64,000 nt of DNA. Source: Simmondsia chinensis. Lineage: Eukaryota > Streptophyta > Magnoliopsida > Caryophyllales > Simmondsiaceae. The stretch spans positions 7,495,355-7,559,354 of the forward strand of contig JAGTTD010000005.1 in NCBI GenBank assembly GCA_018398585.1, written 5' to 3'. The notes under the pieces are model-generated. The model saw only the letters and a list, made by a program, of their open reading frames with translations, had not been told where the DNA came from and searched no databases. Made by a program: the position numbers and the translations under genes. This document shows, one piece after another, positions 31,800 through 43,449 of this stretch (the stretch's first letter is position 1; every line of letters begins with the position of its first letter).

Positions 31800-32010
31800 A
31801 CCCTCGCGCTCTCACCGTCGTCTCTCACCCTCACCTCCCGCAAACCCTAACCCTCGTCTCTCACCCTCACCACCCGATTTCCAACCGTGTCGCCGCCGGC
31901 TTTCTCCTGTCACCGTCGCGCCCGGCTTCGCCTCTCACCGTCGCCGCCCGGGTTCGCCTCTCACCGTCGCCGCCAGCGTTCGTCTCTCACCCTCACCTTC
32001 CGATTTCACA
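31800..32010 (+). repeat. C/G-rich leader repeats in CACTA
   Basis: Four to five imperfect repeats of CGTCTCTCACC(G/C)TC and GCCGCC units. GC content is far above the rest of the element. It is either an ordinary low-complexity leader or captured host 5' UTR sequence. Confidence 0.5.
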
Positions 32011-32616
32011 GTTGCTCATGCTTTGCTGTTAGTATGTGATGTCCTTGCCCTAGTTTCGGTTTTTATTTTTATTGGACTGCTTATTCTTCTACAAGTGTTA
32101 TATCATTTGAGTTGGTTGAAGTAGTTTTATTATAGTTTTGTATTATCGCCATTTCACACTTTCCCCTGCTTCATGCGCATCCTTAATGCTATGGTTCGAA
32201 TGATTCTATCGTTGCATCTCATCATTTCAATTGATTAATACAAAAAATTGTTGTTTTGACGAAATTCTTGTGTTACTGTGTTTGATTGATGTTTAAAATT
32301 ATGTGTTGGTGGCGCTTGTGAGTTCAATTTGTTAATGTCAGGGAGATTAGATATCTATTTCATAATTTTTAAATTTGGAAAAATAAAACTTTGTTGCTGT
32401 ATCCCTTGTTTAGATGGATCCTTCACATTAGAGGATTAAAATTGATTATAAGGAACTCATGTATCTTACTTTAATTTCTAACTTCTCCTAAGTCCCATTA
32501 ATTATTTGTTTTTGTATTTGTATATATTTTGATTGGTTGATTAAATATTTGTCTTATGAACTCTATCTTTTTTCAATTTTTAGGTAATTTGATTGCACTG
32601 CTTAATATTTAGAGAT

Positions 32617-35600
32617 ATGGATACAAGTTGGATCACGCAACCAAGGATTAGTCAAGCTTATATTGATGGTGTCATTGAATTCATTAAGTTGGCTAAAGAA
32701 AACCTTATAGAAGGAAAAACTCGATGTCCATGTAATAAATGCAAAGCAGCCAAATGGTTCTCATTAGAAGATGTGGAATATCATATCCTTTTTAAGGGTT
32801 TTTGGCTAAAGTATAAGAAATGAATTTTTCATGGAAAAGAAGATATTGTTCAACAATTGAGATGCAATAGTCAAACATCTACCAATAATAATGAGGGAAG
32901 GGCCATAGGGCGAGATGATATTGGTGGATTACTACGAGAAAGTATCGGAGTTGATATTCCTCCTTCCACAAGTCAACCCCATTTGTCTGATGAACATGAT
33001 TGGTCGGACGAAGTTCCTCTTGAACAACCCAACCAATCTCCTGAGGAGAAAGCCAAGTATAAGAAGATATTGGAAGCTTCTAACGAAGAACTATATCCAG
33101 GCTGTAGCGCATTCTCCAAATTGTCATTTCTTTTGCACTTGTTTCACTTGAAATGTATGCATAGTTGGTCTGCTGAGTCCTTCACGATATTGCTAAGACT
33201 TCTTGTTGATGCATTTCCCCAAATTATGGTATTTCCATCATCTTATATGAAGCTCAGAACATGATCAATGAGTTGGGTCTTGGATATGAAAAGATTCATG
33301 CTTGTCCAAATAATTGTATGTTGTATTGGGGTGAAATGTCTGAAAAAGAGAGTTGTCATACATGCGGTACCTCAAGATGGAAGACAGTTAAGGGTAAGGA
33401 AGATGACAGTTGTAGTGATGAAACTATGTCAACCAAGAAAGGAGAGCCCGCTAAGGTTATGCGGTATTTTTCCTTGATTTCAAGGCTCAAAATATTATAC
33501 ATGTCATCTAAAACAGCCGAAGATATGAGATGGCATGAGATAGACCGTTTGAAGGATGGGAAATTAAGGCATCCTGCAGATGGCTTAGCTTGGAGGGAAT
33601 TTGATGCTCGGTATCCGAAGTTTTCTTCAGATCCTCGTAGTGTTAGGCTTGGTCTTGCTAGTGACGGCTTCAATCCGTACCGTCTTATGAATACTACTTA
33701 TAGTACATGGCCAGTGGTGTTGATCCCGTACAACTTGCCCCCATGGCTATGTATGAAGCAATCGTCATTCATTCTTTCTTCGATTATTCCTGGGAAATCG
33801 GGCCCTGGACTTGACATTGATGTGTACCTACAACCATTGCTGCATGAGTTGAAATTGTTATGGGAGGGTATTGATGCATATGATGCCTATAGTGGACAAA
33901 ACTTTAGGATGCAAGGGGCTATAATGTGGACTATCAATGACTTTCCTGCATATGCTATGTTGTCTGGTTGGAGTACAAAGGGCTACACAGCTTGTCCTTA
34001 TTGCACTGAACATACACAGTCTTATAAGTTTGGGGGCAAGATTTGCTATAATGGACACCGTAAATGGTTACCTAATAATCACCCTTTTCGATCTCAGAGT
34101 CAATTGTTTGATGGGACAACGGAGTATGCTTGTGCTCCTACTCCGGCATCAGGGACTGATATCTTGAAAGCACAAGAACAAGTTCGTTACAAGTACGGAA
34201 AAACCCAAAAGACTAGTAAGAAGAAAAGAGAAAGGCACCACATAGACAGTTCAATAGAAAGAGTGGACAATGAGGAAGTGCTTTGGAAGAAAAAAGCATA
34301 TTTTTTGACTTGCCATATTAGGAGTACAATCTCCTTCGACATAATCTAGATGTCATGCACATAGAGAAAAATATGTGTGATAATGTTCTGGGGACGCTGT
34401 TACATATGGAGAGAAAGACTAGAGATGATGAAAAGGCAAGACGGGCCCTGAAGAAAGGAACATAAAGCCACATCTTTGGCTACAATCTCGTCCTAATAGA
34501 GATCCGTACATGCCTCCAGCTTCTTACTATATGTCTTCAAATGATAAAGAACGGTTTCTAAGAGTTCTACAGAAACTTAGGGTCCCAGATGGATATGGAT
34601 CTAACATCTCCAGATGTGTGAAGTTGAAACAAAGAAAACTCTTAAACCTTAAGAGTCATGACAACCATGTTCTTATGCAAGATATTCTTCCTGTAGCTTT
34701 ACGAGCATCCAATGCCACACAAGTCATTGAGTTGCTTTCAGACTTGTCTTCCTTTTTCAAATACTTGTGTTCTACGACCCTCGACCCAAATATGCTCGAT
34801 CTTCAACAATCGAACATTATTGTTACACTTTGTGAGATGGAGATGGAATTTCTACCTACATTTTTCACAGTCATGGTTCATCTACTAATTCATTTAGTAG
34901 AGGAGGCTAAGCTTGGTGGGCCTGTTCACTATAGATGGATGTATCCGATTGAAAGGTTAGCCGATAATGCTTCATTTACTTTTATCTCTCATATTTGGCA
35001 TCCAGTAATTGATCTCACGTGTTGTTTATGTTTATGCAATAAAGGTATTTGTCCCATTTGAAAGCATACGTAAGTAACAAGGCGCGGCCAGAAGGGTCCA
35101 TTTCTGAAGGCTACATCATGGAGGAGACTATTACATTTTGTTCTAGATACATAGAAGGTGCTACGACCATTTTTAATAGACCCAAAAGAAATGATGATAA
35201 TGGTTCAAGTATGGGTAAATACTTGTTAAAGTCTGGGGGTCATGCAATTGGAAAAGAGAAAATTGTTCGCCTTGATACAAGAAGTAAGGAACAAGCGCAT
35301 CGTTATGTGCTACTTCAGCTAGATGAAATCAAGGAACTTCGTGAGTAAGTGTTAATAGAAGCAACTTTGTCAATATTAACTATTTTTGTTCAACCTGCTA
35401 ATAATTTCCTTATTATAGTGAATTTTTAAGTGAAAAACGACGAGCATATTTCCATAGAGGTTGATCTAATACAACATTAGAAAATCAGTGGATTGTTGAA
35501 GAGTTTTTTGAGTGGCTTCAAAACTAGGTTAGTATATTTTATTCGATGGTGAAGTTGATATTATATATTCACCATTAATTTTGATACTACCTTTTATTCT

Positions 35601-36086
35601 ATTAAGGTGCACAAAATTGATGCAACTACCGAAGAAGGCCGATTGAGAAGGGCTTTAGCTGGTGGGCTCAATCAGTATGCTAAAAGAATGAAGGGCTTTG
35701 TCCTTAATGGATACAAGTTTCATACAGAAGATCGTGAATGCTATATGAGGGCACAAAATTCTGGGGTCATGGTCGTAGCTGATGGACAAGTTTACTATGG
35801 CAAATTGACAGACATATATGAACTCGACTATTATGGGAGTTGTAAAGTTGTCATTTTTCGTTGTGATTGGGTAGATATAAATAGGGGCTTAAGAACATTT
35901 AGAAATGATGGTGCTTGTGTGAACTTCTCTAAGTTGATGCATACGGGTCGATTGTTGAAAGATGATCCATTTGTCATCTCATCTCAAGCAAAGCAAGTTT
36001 TCTATATTCAAGATGAGATGCAAAAGGGATGGTATCATGTCATTAAGACTAAACCTAGGGACTTGTATGATCTAGGCGAGATTTGA
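32617..36086 (+). pseudogene. TNP2-like CACTA transposase, broken
   Basis: It encodes what was the transposase. The first exon (MDTSWITQPRISQAYIDG..., Cys pair CPCNKC) is the N-terminal transposase-associated domain. 33261-34349 is the TNP2 core, beginning MINELGLGYEKIHACPNNC. 34510-35150 carries the DUF4218-type region, with an 89-bp intron at 34956-35044. 35619-36070 is the C-terminal DUF4216-type domain (VYYGKLTDIYELDYYG...VVIFRCDW). Further introns are at 35345-35418 and about 35527-35606. Defects: TGA at 32821 where the family has Trp, a one-base deletion near 33246-33249, a frame shift near 34300 with TAG at 34319-34321, TAA near 34464, TGA near 35464, and a probable TAG at the 35525 junction. 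Domain names are from family knowledge; the breaks are read directly. Confidence 0.85.
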
Positions 36087-36118
36087 TCTTTGTTTTTTTA
36101 GAGTTGTGAAATAATGTT

Positions 36119-36285
36119 ACGTGTTGTTTCATTTTGTCCATGTATGTTAGTTTTTTTTTGTACGTGTTGTTTTATTTTGTCCATGTATGTTAGTTTTCTT
36201 TTGTATGTGTTGTTTTATTTTGTCCATGTATGTTAGTTTTCTTTTGTACATGTTGTTTCATTTTGTCCATGATCTTTGTTTCATT
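36119..36285. repeat. Tandem repeat inside CACTA (about 43-44-bp unit)
   Basis: Roughly three and a half copies of a unit containing TGTTGTTTTATTTTGTCC and ATGTATGTTAGTTTTC lie between the two CACTA genes, just past the transposase stop codon. They may be the transcript's 3' UTR. Confidence 0.75.
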
Positions 36286-36389
36286 ATTGAAGGATTGTTT
36301 TACGGAACATATTTGCTTCTCATTTTATTTTTGTATGTTCTATTATACATCTACTAATTCTTTTGTTTTTGGAAAAGCGTGGATTCACA

Positions 36390-38364
36390 ATGAGGAGGTT
36401 TTTTAGAAGTGGCAAATCAGTGCAGTCCTCAACAGCAACACCGGCATATGAAGGAGGTGATGACAGTCGGCCAAGACCGTCAACATCTGAAGTAGAGGGA
36501 CCAGTCAGGGAAGCTGGTGTTTGGTCCACTGACGTGCCATTTGATGAGAGGGAGCTACTTCAACTTATCGGTAAATATTTTCAATTTTATAGCATTAATT
36601 ATGGTAATAATTTTCCAATCAATTAGAAAAGTAATGGTATATCTTAATCGTTAATAGATGGCCAAGGTAACTTGAGTAACTTAAGGACGATACCAGTTAA
36701 GGAAGTATGGCATCTTCCTGAAGGTGTAAGAATTATTGTGCGGTTCAATGATCTACGCCAACCAATTAGAAAGGGTGGCGATTTGTTGATCCGGTTTATT
36801 GGAGAGGTTGCAAAAAGGGGACGGTTTTGTCCGCTTGGAGTAAGGGATTGGCGTACAATGAATAACCAATACAAAGCAGAAGCTATTGAGGTTATCCGAG
36901 TAAGTATTATTTATGTCTGAAGTTTACTTTATATATACGATATAATATGTATGTCTGAAGTTTTTAAACTTTATCATTGTATTAATTAAGGTTTTATTCC
37001 TTTGCCTTTTTGTGACATTATTGTTGGATTTTATGTTTTAGGGAAAATTTTCAATGCCCAGTGATGTATTGATTAATAAATCAATACTACAACATCTTGG
37101 CAAAATGTGGAGGGGTTATAAGACGAGCTTGAAAGCGCAATATTGCCAAGGGAACAAAACTGAGGCCGAAGTTATTGCAACAGTGCCACAAGGAGTTAAT
37201 CGTGACCAATGGATAACTTTGGTACAGTTTTGTTTTTCTCCACAAGGTAAGGTAAAACAATTTCTTTTTAAGTAATTTTTGATTGGTCAAAAAGAGGGAA
37301 GCAGATTGATATTGATTATGAATGTAAAGTTTTTCTTGGATTGATGTTGATTTCCAATGTCAGGAGAAGAGTAAATGCGGCAAAGAAGCACGTGCCAAGC
37401 AGAATCAGTTTCACACGACTGGTTCAACAAGTTATGCCAATAAAAGAGATAGTTTTGTAAGGACTTAAGTATATGTTTAGTTTTTTTATTACTATCTACC
37501 TGTTAAATTAGTTAAGACTTATGTTGACGTGTTGATTGTAGGAAATTAATAAAGGGAGGAAGCCCACGAGTATAGAGTTTTACCAAGAAACTCATACCAG
37601 AAAAAGTGGTGGCTTTTTTGAGAACACGGTTTCGCAAGAATTTATGGTGGGTTTTATTATTATCTCCCATTTCTTTTAATTTAAATGTATTTAATGTCTT
37701 TTTCTCTTCTTTGTAGGATACAGCTAGAGAAATAGTTGAGGCTCGACTTGGATCTTCTTCCAGACCTCGATCAGAAATCGAGGAGGAAGTATTTGCATAG
37801 CTAATGTATGAACAGGAAAATCCGGGCTATCGAGCGGTAGGCTATGAATTTGGCGTGAAGAGGAGTGATATATACGGAGTCAGGGGTGAACTAAAGAAAA
37901 AGGGACTCGACCGTACTGGTGATCATGTCGAATTACAAAATATGAAAATAGAATTGGCCAATGTAAAGCAGCAAATGAGAAGGCTCCTACCCATCTATGA
38001 TGCTGTTTTTTCTGGCTAAGCATCATATGAAATGATAGCAGAAGGTCGAGCAATTATTACTGCGGTTGCTGATCCGGTAAGATAATCTATTTAATTTGTA
38101 TTTGTTTGTACTATAATGCAAATAATCGCCTTTCTAATCCTTTGTAAATAATGAAATTGATGATGTGAATGATTGAGACAAAAGGTGGCATTGGGGTTGG
38201 TACTTTTGGGGAACTATATGAATTTACCATGTGAAGCAAAATTTTGGATCAGATATACTGAATCTATTGTGTTGTCTATACAGGGTAGAGATGAATCGGG
38301 ATCAGGTGACGGTGAACCCCCAAATTTTTTTGCATCTCCAAGCACGCCAAGCTCATTCGGTTGA
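36390..38364 (+). pseudogene. Second CACTA protein (Ptta/En/Spm plant transposase family), broken
   Basis: It starts MRRFFRSGKSVQS at 36390. Exons: 36390-36570, 36658-36899, from 37042 to about 37258, then three or more short exons to 38021 or beyond. Introns 36571-36657 and 36900-37041 have clean GT/AG borders. Recognisable parts are WHLPEGVRIIVRFND, GKFSMPSDVLINKS, WITLVQFCFSP, a THTRKSGGFF stretch and a C-terminal coiled-coil-like LQNMKIELANVKQQMRRLL. This order matches the second gene of plant CACTA elements, a likely DNA-binding partner of the transposase. A TAG at 37798-37800 interrupts the frame between EEEVFA and LMYEQENPGY. The last exon (around 38290-38364, GSGDGEPPNFFASPS) is assigned tentatively. 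Confidence 0.75.
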
Positions 38365-38689
38365 TTGATATATTTGTAAAGAATGTACTTGACTAAGTTA
38401 GCATTGTATATATATTTTTTTTTGGTTATTAGATTAATTATGTTGATATTTGGAGTGGAAAAAATCTCAAATTTTGTCTTGAACTATCGAAGTACATTGA
38501 CAATGATGTAATATTTTGATTGTCGAATTCGGAATCTTATGAAAAATTTATCAGTTTAGTTGATATTTTTTTATTAAGTAATTTTGTATATACATATATA
38601 TATGTGTGTGTGTGTGTGAAAAATATGCACAAATAAATAGAAAAAACGTCTATGCTAAGAAGTAAAAGTAGGGTATTTCAAAAACTCGA

Positions 38690-38835
38690 AAAATCTCGAC
38701 AATAAAAAATGCCAAAAAATCTCGGCGCTTAAAAGGGCCGGTATTCTCGGCGTTTTTATTTTTCGGCGTTTTTTTTCTCGGCGCTTGTCCTAAGGGCTGA
38801 TAATGAAATTCTCGGCGCTTTTTTGCGCCGAGATT
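38690..38835. repeat. CACTA right subterminal repeat array
   Basis: TCTCGGCG and its complements occur at least six times in about 140 bases, including the hairpin TCTCGGCGC...GCGCCGAGA next to the terminus. It mirrors the left array. Confidence 0.8.
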
Positions 38836-38856
38836 TACTCCTTTTTGTTGTAGTGT

Positions 38857-39036
38857 ATGACTCAAGAGGGTGAAAGATGAAAGGCAAAATAATGACTTTT
38901 AAATCTAAATCAAGAAGATCTAGATTATTGAGTTTAATAAGAGGTGTAAAAGTGATCTTGAAATTTGAGCCATTGATTTAAATTTAAGGGTCATTGTTTT
39001 TGTCCTTTCATCTTACACCCTCTTGTATAAGTCATG
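38857..39036. mobile_element. Hairpin MITE abutting the CACTA element
   Basis: ATGACTCAAGAGGGTGAAAG at the left and CTTACACCCTCTTGTATAAG at the right are inverted arms of roughly 40 bases, continuing AGATGAAAGGCAAAATAATG and its mirror. The whole is about 180 bp, with no coding potential. The CACTA right end meets its left arm, so CACTA inserted at the very edge of this element. Confidence 0.6.
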
Positions 39037-39039
39037 CCC

Positions 39040-39499
39040 CTTTTTTTGATAGCTGGTTACAGGCTCAAAAGTAGGTGCCGAGCACAGGATCCAAAAAGGA
39101 AAAACAACAAAGAAGAGCAACCAAAAACAAAAAATAACAAAACTAGCAACATCCCACATGGCCCAGCACCACAAAGACAGCAAAATAGACAATCAAAGCA
39201 ATATATTAAACCACATCACCCAACTACAATAAAACGGACAAGGAAAACTGAACTAGCCTACTGAGCTGAACCTCCTGACAGCGATCCCAGCAGCAACTGA
39301 CAGCAGGGTCTTCAAGGAAGAGTCACGCCCGCAGCTTGCCACCTAATTAGGAGTTTGACTACGAAAGAAATCCTTCCAAGTTCCAAGCAACTTCATCCGG
39401 TTTATACGAGAGGTCATATGACACCAAGCCAACGCCCATATTCCCCGACCATGGACCTATACGAAACATAATGTGCAATCAAAATTTTTTTGCGTACAG
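39040..39499 (-). mobile_element. Retroposed (LINE-like) fragment with 9-bp TSD
   Basis: GTCATGCCC flanks the segment at 39031-39039 and 39500-39508. On the minus strand it ends in poly-A (the T run at 39041-39047) after CCAGCTATC. A short decayed frame near 39420-39330 reads RINRMKLLGTWKDFF. The structure fits a 5'-truncated LINE or processed transcript inserted by target-primed reverse transcription. The source is not identified. Confidence 0.6.
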
Positions 39500-39796
39500 G
39501 TCATGCCCTGTACATATGTACATATATCGTGCATACTTTAAGACTCTTTTAGGATTCTATATGAAGTATGATATATATGTTCTTTGTAATTAAAAATATC
39601 ATTATCTGTCATAAATGACTTTGTAGAGTCACTGAATAGATCTTGAAAAAGACATATGAACAGACATTTTATTCTATGATTATACAATTCAATAAATAAC
39701 ACATAATAATATTGTGTTTATTCCTGTCAAAAAATATTGTGTTTATCATATTAAAAGCAGGGTAATCTCATAAATTACTTATATGATTAGAAAGTA

Positions 39797-40464
39797 GGGT
39801 AAATTACAGAATACCCCCTGATTTTTGCTTCAAAAACAGAAAACCCCCATCATAAATAAAACCACTCATTAAACCTCCTCACTTTTAAAAAATTATCACT
39901 TTGTCCCCAAATAACTTTTTTTTGACCATTTTGCCTCTCAAAATAAAATAGCTAAGTATTGAATTTTGTTTTTGGGTAAGATTTTATGTTTTGAGAAAAA
40001 ATAAGAATTTTTTTCATATTTACAGTAAAAAAGGGACTTTTTATATTTATAAAAATTATTATTTAAATTAATTATATAGTAGTGACATCATAATATCAAT
40101 AAAAAATATTATATTTTATTTTATAATAATTTTTTAATTATATTTTTTATCTTCTAGACTTATAATATCATTACTATAATTAACTAAAACAATTATATCT
40201 GTCATAAATATATAAAATTTTCTCAATTCTATTACAAAAAATATAAAAATTTTCTAATTTTTACATATTAATATAAAACCCCTTCTGAAAATATAATTAA
40301 ACATTTAACCTCATCACTTTTAAGGGGCAAAATGATCAAAAAAAGTTTCATAGGGGTTAAGTAATAAATTTTTAAAAGTGAGGGGATTTTGTGAATGATT
40401 TTATTTATGAAGAGAATTTTTTATTTTTGAAGTAAAAATCAGGAAAATTTTTTATAATTTACCC
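39797..40464. mobile_element. Mutator-type MITE with exact 9-bp TSD, second family
   Basis: 668 bp. Inverted arms of about 140 bases start GGGTAAATTACAG... and end ...TATAATTTACCC, with mirrored blocks ACCCCCTGATTTTTGCTTC and CACTTTTAAAAAATTATCAC. The target duplication TAGAAAGTA is exact (39788-39796, 40465-40473). No gene is inside. Confidence 0.85.
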
Positions 40465-40618
40465 TAGAAAGTACTACAGCATTCACCAATAATTAGAAGC
40501 CGTACGCTCATCCTTACAAAGGTTTAAGAAATAAAGTTACAAAGAAAAACATTTACAATGGGAATACCCCGGGGCTATAGGTGTAAATCACAGTCGAAGT
40601 CAAGCTACAATGGATTTA

Positions 40619-41199
40619 GGATGCATTTGATTCAGTTTATTTTAGTTTATCTTTTTTTAGCTTATCTGTTTCAATAAGATCTGTCCATTTAAGATCAATG
40701 TCTTGTTACAGTGAAATACCCGATTGTGCCGTGCAGAAAGATTTTTTTAATAAAATAAAGCATTTTAATACAAGTTAAAAAAGTAACTTACCTATTATAA
40801 TCACAAAAATGACTTAATAATATAAATTATCTAATTATAATAAGTAAGAGAGAATCATCATAATAGTGGGTCATAGTAGTGGAAAGTGGTAAGTGTAGCA
40901 ACCCATGACTATAAAATGTGTTGTGGTTGCTGGGAGTGGTGATAATAAGTAAAAGTAAGTCATGGTGGTGAAGATTTAATGTTAGTATAATATTTTTAAA
41001 GTATTTCTCTAAAATAAGCTGTAAAAAAGATCTAGTTTTACATTATTTTCTGCTTAGTTATAAAATAATTTTTTATCTTTCTATTTAAGCTGTAAAAAAG
41101 ATATAAAAAGATCTTTTCTGCCAACCAAATGCAAACCTTGCAGTCAAAAAGAGCCTTTTTACAGCTTTAAACTATTAAAAAGCTGAACCAAACGCAGCC
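40619..41199. mobile_element. Tourist-like MITE, copy B (opposite orientation to copy A)
   Basis: 581 bp, ends GGATGCATTTGATTCAG and ...CTGAACCAAACGCAGCC, flanked by TTA (40616-40618, 41200-41202). Nearly the whole length can be aligned by eye to the reverse complement of 7399-7965. Confidence 0.8.
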
Positions 41200-41202
41200 T
41201 TA

Positions 41203-42300
41203 GCTTTTGTAACGACTAACTTTGTAAAATGATCTACTAAAAGATTAGTCTTTCTGTGTAACAATGATTGGATTTTGTTCAGAAGGAAGTTCCATTTCCA
41301 TGGACCAGTGGATAATGAAGTTATCCAAGAGACCAGAGAAGCGGAATTTGAGTCTATGTCTTGTTGGAGATGTCATTCTTTTACTTCAAAGATGTTAAGA
41401 GCAAAATAAATTGCAACAGGTTTACGTAGTTAGAGTCTTGGGATCTAATAAGAGTAGAGAAAATAGGCAATGAAACTCACGGCTGAATCTCTAAGAACTC
41501 CAGCAATAGTAGCTGGATCCGAGTTTACCTATTAGGAATCCATTAACATTTCATTTGATACCATTTTCTAAAGGAGCGACCAATGAGTCTGGATGGATAT
41601 TCTGAATAGTGATAAATTGAATCAACTAGTGCCTAAAACCATAATGTTAATTTGAACTTGTCCCAAAATTTGATCACAATCTGGATAACTTTAGAAAATT
41701 TGATCTTACTGAAAGATTTAGAATAGTTAAACCCTTCAATTCCTTGGATAACTTTAGACTCTTCCATTTGACCAATGCATGTTTTCTAAATTCTAAGGAT
41801 CCTCCGCAAAAGAAGTAAGATTCAAGCTTAATGATGTTAATGGCAGATATAGATGGCAGTTTTAAAATTTTTTGGTAATAAAGGAGGATACTTGAGAGCA
41901 TCGATTTGATTAGAGTAAATCATCCACCGCTGGAAAAGAAGTTGCTCTTCTATAAGGCAAGCGTAGATTGAATGTTGTCAAAAACATGTTTCCAAGTGCT
42001 AAATAACTTTTGGGTTGTAAGGACTTCATAATGAAATATTATTTGGTTAGTCATTTCACTAATTTGTGTACGTAGTATATATTTTATTAAACTCTACATT
42101 TCGCAAGGGCTGATAATAAACAAGTATTAATGATCTACCAAATCTAACTCAACTTTATATATTATTTCCAAGTCTCTTGTAGCTCTTTGAGATGTTTCTC
42201 TCCCCCCAATAATAAAGTGGTTTTAAATCTTCATGCTTTTAATTTTCTATACAAAGAACAAAAGAAAATTGAAATAAGAAACTAATTAAAGTTTTACAAA
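41203..42300. other. Unassigned AT-rich sequence
   Basis: A minus-strand frame at 41674-41901 has no recognisable motif. No supported gene, RNA or bounded repeat. Confidence 0.4.
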
Positions 42301-42382
42301 TAAAATACATATATATATGTATATGTATATGTGAAGAATATACATATGCATATATATACATATATACATACATATATACAAA

Positions 42383-42545
42383 GAGGATTCCAACACGCCG
42401 TCGCCGGATCCCATTAGAACTCTGAAGTTAAGCGTGCTTGGGCAGAAACAGTACCTGGATGGGTGACCTCCTGGGAAGTCCTCACTCTCAGGTTGCAGGC
42501 ACTTGGAAACATCTCTCTTCAGGGGTAATACCCTGGAAGGGGTAT
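42383..42545 (+). mobile_element. 5S rRNA-headed SINE, copy 3 (3' end lost)
   Basis: On the plus strand it reads ATTCCAACACGCCGTCGCCGG, ATCCCATTAGAACTCTGAAG, TTAAGCGTGCTTGGGC, AGAAACAGTACCTGGATGGG, TGACCTCCTGGGAAGTCCTC, then the LINE-like body (CTTGGAAACATCTCTCTTCA, CCTGGAAGGGG). The 5S part covers box A, intermediate element and box C with few changes. The body is cut by a TA/CA microsatellite (42541-42566), so the tail is missing. It is not a 5S rRNA gene: the sequence after box C is not 5S and no terminator T run follows. Confidence 0.85.
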
Positions 42546-42688
42546 ATATATATACACACACACATACAATTCTTATGACTAGGTGAGAGGATGAGATGAG
42601 CTAATTTTGGCCGTTCATTAGAATGGACGGCTAAGATTGACCCAATTTTTTATAGAGTATAAAAAAGAAAAACAATCTCCACATCTGA

Positions 42689-42705
42689 CCCCCCCCCCCC
42701 CCCCC
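42689..42705. repeat. Poly-C tract
   Basis: A run of 17 C at the start of a low-complexity C/T-rich region. Confidence 0.85.
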
Positions 42706-42714
42706 TCACCCCCA

Positions 42715-43215
42715 ACCCTTCCTTTTTCTCTCTCTCACCTCGTCACTTGCTGCCGTTGCCGTCACCAGCCATCGCTGCCCGCCATCATCGACCTCCACTA
42801 ACGCCGCCTTTCTTTTTCCTCTCTCTTCCAATACCCCTTTCTCTCCCCCCATAACCCTTAACCCCTGCCACCTGTCGCCACTGGTGGGAGGTGAAGAGAT
42901 ATGGGGGAGAGAGAAAGGGACATTAGAAGAGAGACAAAAGAAGGGGAAACGGATAGGTGGCGGGGTGAAGGGTTAGGGGGAAGAGAAAGGGTTTTGGAAG
43001 AAAGAGGAAAAGAAGGGGTGGCGGCGGTGGTGGGGCTAAAGGGAAATGGGGTGGGGGAGAAAGGAGTATTAGAAGAGACAGAAAAGGATGGGCGGCAGCA
43101 CCGGTGGGCAACAGTGGCCGACGGTGATGGTAGGTGGCTGAAGTGAGAGAAAGAAAGGAAGGGTTGGGGGAGGGCGAGGAAGGGAGGGAAAGGGAAGAAG
43201 TTGGGGAGAAATTTG
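42715..43215. repeat. Low-complexity CT-rich then GA-rich region
   Basis: CT-rich sequence (42715-42880) is followed by GA-rich sequence (42895-43215). The two halves are loose inverted copies (CCTCTCTCTTCCAATACCCCTTT against AGAAAGGAGTATTAGAAGAG), which gives a weak hairpin. The frames at 42901-43146 and its complement are low-complexity artefacts. Confidence 0.6.
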
Positions 43216-43329
43216 TTTTTTTATCTCACAAAAAAGAGTCAATGTTGACCGTTCGTTGTAATGGTCTGCTAAGGTCTATCTCTCTCATCCTCTTACATTC
43301 TCATAAGAATTGTGTCCATATAGGGCAAA

Positions 43330-43330
43330 C

Positions 43331-43367
<37 letters not shown>

Positions 43368-43449
43368 CAACAACAACAACAACAACAATAACAACAATAA
43401 CAGACCCAGTGCTTCAAGGGCTCATGCGTAAGCAGGGTTTTTTGTTTTT

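Larger units (their letters stand above)
31616..38855 (+). mobile_element. CACTA (En/Spm) DNA transposon, complete ends
   Basis: 7240 bp. The left terminus CACTACAACAAAACAGGGC and the right terminus ...TTTTTGTTGTAGTG are inverted repeats beginning with the diagnostic CACTA. The target duplication TAT is exact (31613-31615, 38856-38858). Arrays of TCGGCG / CGTCGA subterminal repeats lie just inside both ends. Two genes in the same orientation follow the usual CACTA plan: a TNP2-type transposase (32617-36086) and a second protein (36390 to about 38364). Both are broken by stops or frameshifts, so the element is not autonomous. Its ends look usable by a transposase supplied in trans. Confidence 0.95.

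Noticed and set aside
42391..42485. 5S rRNA gene
   Set aside because: The sequence departs from 5S after box C and continues into a SINE body. There is no terminator and no tandem 5S array.
42901..43146. Arg/Glu/Gly-rich protein
   Set aside because: Low-complexity GA-rich DNA with an equally open complementary strand.
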